From Granulicella mallensis MP5ACTX8 (GTDB lineage Bacteria > Acidobacteriota > Terriglobia > Terriglobales > Acidobacteriaceae): a DNA stretch of 64,000 nt. This document shows positions 61,535-64,000 of this stretch, piece after piece; the first letter of the stretch is position 1, and each line of letters begins with the position of its first letter. The DNA lies in assembly GCF_000178955.2 (NCBI RefSeq), contig NC_016631.1:4526001-4590000 (forward strand), in the 5' to 3' direction. The position numbers were made by a program, and so were the translations under genes. The notes beneath the pieces were generated by a model that was not told the origin of the DNA, made no database searches, and worked only from the letters and a program-made list of their open reading frames with translations.

Positions 61535-62365
61535 GTGGCTATTACGCGGCAGGTTATTACCTCTCTCGGACGAGACGGCTCCGATCTACTCGGCAGAAAA
61601 ACAGTTGCCATCAAGATCATCGATGAGAGCATCGTCAGCGGCTCGCTGCTCACGGTCGAGAGCAATCACTTTTGTGTTCTGAAGTCACGCGGCGCTGTTT
61701 TGTCCGTTTACGAGACCGGCCAGTACTCCATTCAGACTCCAGACAAGCCCCTGCTCGGGTCCATTGCACAGGGCTTCTTCGGTGGCTCGTCGCCCTGGGT
61801 GTACGAGGTCATCTACATCAATCGCAGCAAGCTGCTCCTGAGCAGCGTTGGCATCGCGACCAGTAAAGAAATGGCCGAAGTCCAGTACCAGGTGGACTAC
61901 TACATCCACATCGATAGCACCGATGACGCACTCGACCTGATCACGCATATGCCCTTCGACGGCATGGCGATCTCAGCCAGCGAAGTAGCCGAGTACGCCG
62001 GCCCCGTCGTGGAACAGGCCATTAACCAAATCATCCAGGTCACCCCGCTCGAACAGATCAACGAGCGCGTGCATGACATCGTCGAACTCATCAAGGAACA
62101 TCTGGCAGCCACTCTCAAGATCTACGGCATCGCGTTGAACGACGTGAAGCTGCTGATGCTTCCCAAAGATGCGCGGATGCGTGAGCTGATCTCGCTGAAG
62201 GCCTTCGGCCTCGAGCCCGAGCAGGCCGTGCGCTACTACCTGGCACTGCAGATGGCGGAGAAGGGCCTGATCTCCGCTCCCAACGCTGCCGCGGGACTTC
62301 CGTTCAATATCGGTGGCTCTGCGCTGGGCTCCTTCAATCTGGATAAGAACATGAATCTCAAGTAA
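61535..62365 (+). CDS. SPFH/band-7 domain protein
   Basis: The 276-residue protein (GTG start) has a beta-rich front (LLGRKTVAIKIIDESIVSGS, VLKSRGAVLSVYETGQYSIQ), an SPFH-type core (FDGMAISASEVAEYAGPVVE) and an amphipathic helix with HDIVELIKEHLAATLKIYGI and the conserved turn ALNDVKLLMLPKDARMRELI. It lacks a signal peptide or membrane helix, like the YdjI-type SPFH proteins. These form oligomeric scaffolds at membranes. Its partner gene is 64 bp downstream, after a strong stem-loop. Confidence 0.8.
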   Translation: MAITRQVITSLGRDGSDLLGRKTVAIKIIDESIVSGSLLTVESNHFCVLKSRGAVLSVYETGQYSIQTPDKPLLGSIAQGFFGGSSPWVYEVIYINRSKLLLSSVGIATSKEMAEVQYQVDYYIHIDSTDDALDLITHMPFDGMAISASEVAEYAGPVVEQAINQIIQVTPLEQINERVHDIVELIKEHLAATLKIYGIALNDVKLLMLPKDARMRELISLKAFGLEPEQAVRYYLALQMAEKGLISAPNAAAGLPFNIGGSALGSFNLDKNMNLK

Positions 62366-62381
62366 CAAAACTTGTACCGAA

Positions 62382-62404
62382 GAGCCCCGGATCATCCGGG
62401 GCTC
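62382..62404 (+). terminator. Stem-loop after the SPFH gene
   Basis: GAGCCCCGGA and TCCGGGGCTC form a perfect 10-bp stem around TCA, followed by CACCTTTT. Confidence 0.8.
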
Positions 62405-62429
62405 ACCTTTTAGGAACAGGGGTTTGAAG

Positions 62430-62969
62430 ATGTCGGCCTTTTATCTAGCCAATGAGTTCGAACAGCTCGCCATCAATCTTTTCTACGGTTGGGGCTATAA
62501 CTTCTATCGCGTCGAGAACCAATTGCGCACCGACGACCTGCTGGTCCGCAGCAAGGTCAGCGAGCTGCTTGCCGACGCGCGCACCGACGTCGTCGATGCC
62601 GGGATCAAGTATCGCCACGAGCATCTGCCGCCTCCGACACGCGAGAACCCCTTCCCCAACGCGGATGCCGTGCGCACCGCCAAAGCCATCGACGAAGTAG
62701 CCGCCACGCTAACCGCTGTGGCCGCGCAGATACGCTCCGCTCCGGCGCCGGAGAACGATCGCATGTGGCAACGGCATCGCAACGAAGCCCATACATTGTC
62801 CCAGCTCGGCGAGGTGGACAAAGAGATGGTGGTCATCGCAGCCGCTCTGCGTTCGAAGACTCAAAACAGTGGCAGCGCCTGGATCATCGAGAACCTCAGC
62901 GAGATTCATTCAGCCACGGACGCTCTGCAAGCCGTTCTGCGCAAACGTGCGGATTTACTGAGGATCTAA
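62430..62969 (+). CDS. Conserved-looking protein of unknown function
   Basis: The 179-residue protein begins MSAFYLANEFEQLAINLFYG with AGGGG 7 nt before the ATG at 62430 (a TTG two codons earlier is possible). It is largely helical and soluble, has no signal peptide, and contains YRVENQLRTDDLLVRSKVSE, RTDVVDAGIKYRHEHLPPP and a C-terminal Ala-rich helical pair. No known motif is recognised. Its position behind the SPFH gene suggests a partner, though a terminator lies between them. Confidence 0.65.
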   Translation: MSAFYLANEFEQLAINLFYGWGYNFYRVENQLRTDDLLVRSKVSELLADARTDVVDAGIKYRHEHLPPPTRENPFPNADAVRTAKAIDEVAATLTAVAAQIRSAPAPENDRMWQRHRNEAHTLSQLGEVDKEMVVIAAALRSKTQNSGSAWIIENLSEIHSATDALQAVLRKRADLLRI

Positions 62970-62980
62970 GCACCAGACTC

Positions 62981-63127
62981 TTGTTAGTTTTTCGTCGTCA
63001 TCCTGAGTCCTGAGCGAAGTCGAATGGACGAAGGACCCCCGCATTTTGGGCCACCCATGCACCTCGCACCACCCAAAACGAAAGCGCTCGTCAGCTTCTC
63101 CACAGCATGACGACGAAAAACCAACAA
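62981..63127. repeat. REP-like inverted repeat element, copy 2
   Basis: TTGTTAGTTTTTCGTCGTCA (62981-63000) is mirrored by TGACGACGAAAAACCAACAA (63108-63127), one mismatch in 20. Inside, CCTGAG...GAAGGACCCCCGCATT matches the 56.8-kb element. It lies between the unknown gene and tRNA-Arg. Confidence 0.75.
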
Positions 63128-63185
63128 CACAGTTGCCTCATCCTCTTTCATCGGTTATTCTTACTTAGTTGCGTCATTGCAATGT

Positions 63186-63262
63186 GCGCCCGTAGCTCAG
63201 CTGGATAGAGCGCCTGGCTACGAACCAGTAGGTCGGAGGTTCGAATCCTTCCGGGCGCACCA
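63186..63262 (+). tRNA. tRNA-Arg (ACG anticodon)
   Basis: Seventy-seven nt fold as a tRNA. GCGCCCG pairs with CGGGCGC, the D arm is GCTCAGCTGGATAGAGC, the anticodon loop CTACGAA has anticodon ACG (inosine-modified, reads CGN), the T arm is GGAGGTTCGAATCCTTC, and the CCA is encoded. No integrated element is seen next to this tRNA. Confidence 0.96.
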
Positions 63263-63440
63263 TACCCCTTCCAAACCCACACTCTTCCAATTAGCCTTCC
63301 CTGCCCTTACGCAGAGAGCCTTGCCACGCCTCGCCAATTGACGACCGATTTAGTCCGCATTAGAATCGAGCTAGAAACGACGGAAGTTATAGCGTCGCGA
63401 GCGTGGGTGCCAACTGGCTCGCCCAGCTAGGAAGACTGGG

Positions 63441-64000
63441 ATGCTGCAAGCCTTTATCATCACGCTCCGCGAGGGTGTCGAAGCGGCGCTGATCGTCGGA
63501 ATTATCTTCGCGTACCTCGACAAAATTGATCGCCGCGAGCTCAAGAAAACTGCCTTTGTGGCCTTACTTTCGGCTGTCGCAGCCAGCATTGGCGTCGCGA
63601 TCGTCATCTCACGCACCCAGTTCAATGAGGACATCTTTGAAGGCTGGGTGATGCTCGTCGCCGCGGCGTTCGTCATCGGCATGATCTGGTTCATGCACAA
63701 GACCGCGCGCAGCATGAAGGGCGAGATCGAGTCGAAGGTGGCAAAGCTCACCAGCAACCGCTTCGGACTCTTCATGTTCGTCTTCCTGATGGTGCTGCGC
63801 GAAGGCGTTGAGACCGTGCTCATCCTCGCCGGAGTCTCGCTGAACTCGACCGAGCTGATGAGCTTCACCGGAACGTTGCTCGGCATCGGCGCAGCCGTCG
63901 TGTTTGGCGTGCTTTTCATTCGCGGCAGCGTGCGGATCAACCTGCAGCGCTTCTTCCGCGTCACCACGATCATTCTCTACTTCGTCGTCTTCCAGCTCCT
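63441..64000 (+). CDS. FTR1-family iron permease, N-terminal part (runs off window)
   Basis: From the ATG at 63441 (AGGAAG 7 nt upstream) an open frame continues to the window end, giving 186 residues. It has the two FTR1 hallmark motifs on membrane helices, TLREGVEAALIVGIIFAYLD near the start and VLREGVETVLILAGVSLNS near residue 120. The Glu residues of REGVE bind iron in EfeU/FTR1. Helices between and after are visible (ASIGVAIVISR, MLVAAAFVIGMIWFMH). It imports ferric or ferrous iron across the inner membrane with an oxidase or with EfeOB partners, which would lie beyond the window. Confidence 0.93.
   Translation, partial: MLQAFIITLREGVEAALIVGIIFAYLDKIDRRELKKTAFVALLSAVAASIGVAIVISRTQFNEDIFEGWVMLVAAAFVIGMIWFMHKTARSMKGEIESKVAKLTSNRFGLFMFVFLMVLREGVETVLILAGVSLNSTELMSFTGTLLGIGAAVVFGVLFIRGSVRINLQRFFRVTTIILYFVVFQL

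Overview
The window looks like a chromosomal segment of an Acidobacteriota genome, most likely class Terriglobia (Granulicella/Terriglobus/Edaphobacter-like). The signs are four very large Oar-like TonB-dependent receptors with an N-terminal carboxypeptidase-regulatory domain, many secreted YncE-like beta-propellers, several Tat-exported enzymes, and an acidobacterial-type winged-helix/transmembrane regulator. This assignment is inferred from gene content; there is no rRNA in the window.

Layout. (A) 1-7.2 kb: a truncated exported protein, a GH27 alpha-galactosidase with two C-terminal carbohydrate-binding modules, a GlcG/HbpS-type exported protein, and two exported proteins of unknown function. 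(B) 7.3-32.8 kb: an envelope-directed cluster with four YncE-like propeller proteins, a propeller-phosphoesterase fusion, a Tat-exported metallophosphoesterase, a frameshifted Tat-type MmgE/PrpD gene, three Oar-like TonB receptors and two OmpR/histidine-kinase pairs. It also holds a small exported domain that occurs once alone (18.8-19.3 kb) and once fused to a propeller (31.2-32.7 kb). Stem-loop terminators separate most transcription units.

(C) 33.2-52.5 kb: a sugar-utilisation island. It lies between an intact tRNA-Gln(CUG) gene (52447-52520, minus) and a second, decayed copy of that tRNA's 3' end plus its terminator (a perfect 77-bp direct repeat, 33522-33598 and 52379-52455, 18,857 bp apart). 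The frameshifted N-terminus of a P4-type integrase lies just beyond the distal copy, and broken LysR and RHS pieces sit at the edges. The cargo is GH43, GH31, GH39 and an Oar-like receptor on one strand. A divergent membrane-bound regulator, a GH35/42-like beta-galactosidase, GH3 and a FucP-type sugar symporter are on the other, with the apparent C-terminal relic of a GH74 xyloglucanase between them. Together these read as a system for capture, side-chain trimming and import of a xylose-, galactose- and possibly fucose-decorated plant polymer such as xyloglucan or arabinoxylan.

(D) 52.5-64 kb: ordinary chromosomal genes. They are ybbP-like permease and ybbA-like ATPase divergent from a TesA-like esterase; truB-folE-PTPS-QueD; an HpnB-like glycosyltransferase; a TlpA-like thioredoxin; an SPFH protein and partner; tRNA-Arg(ACG); and the start of an FTR1-family iron permease running off the window. 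Two copies of a REP-like inverted element (TTTTTCGCCGTCATCCTGAG family) sit between these genes.
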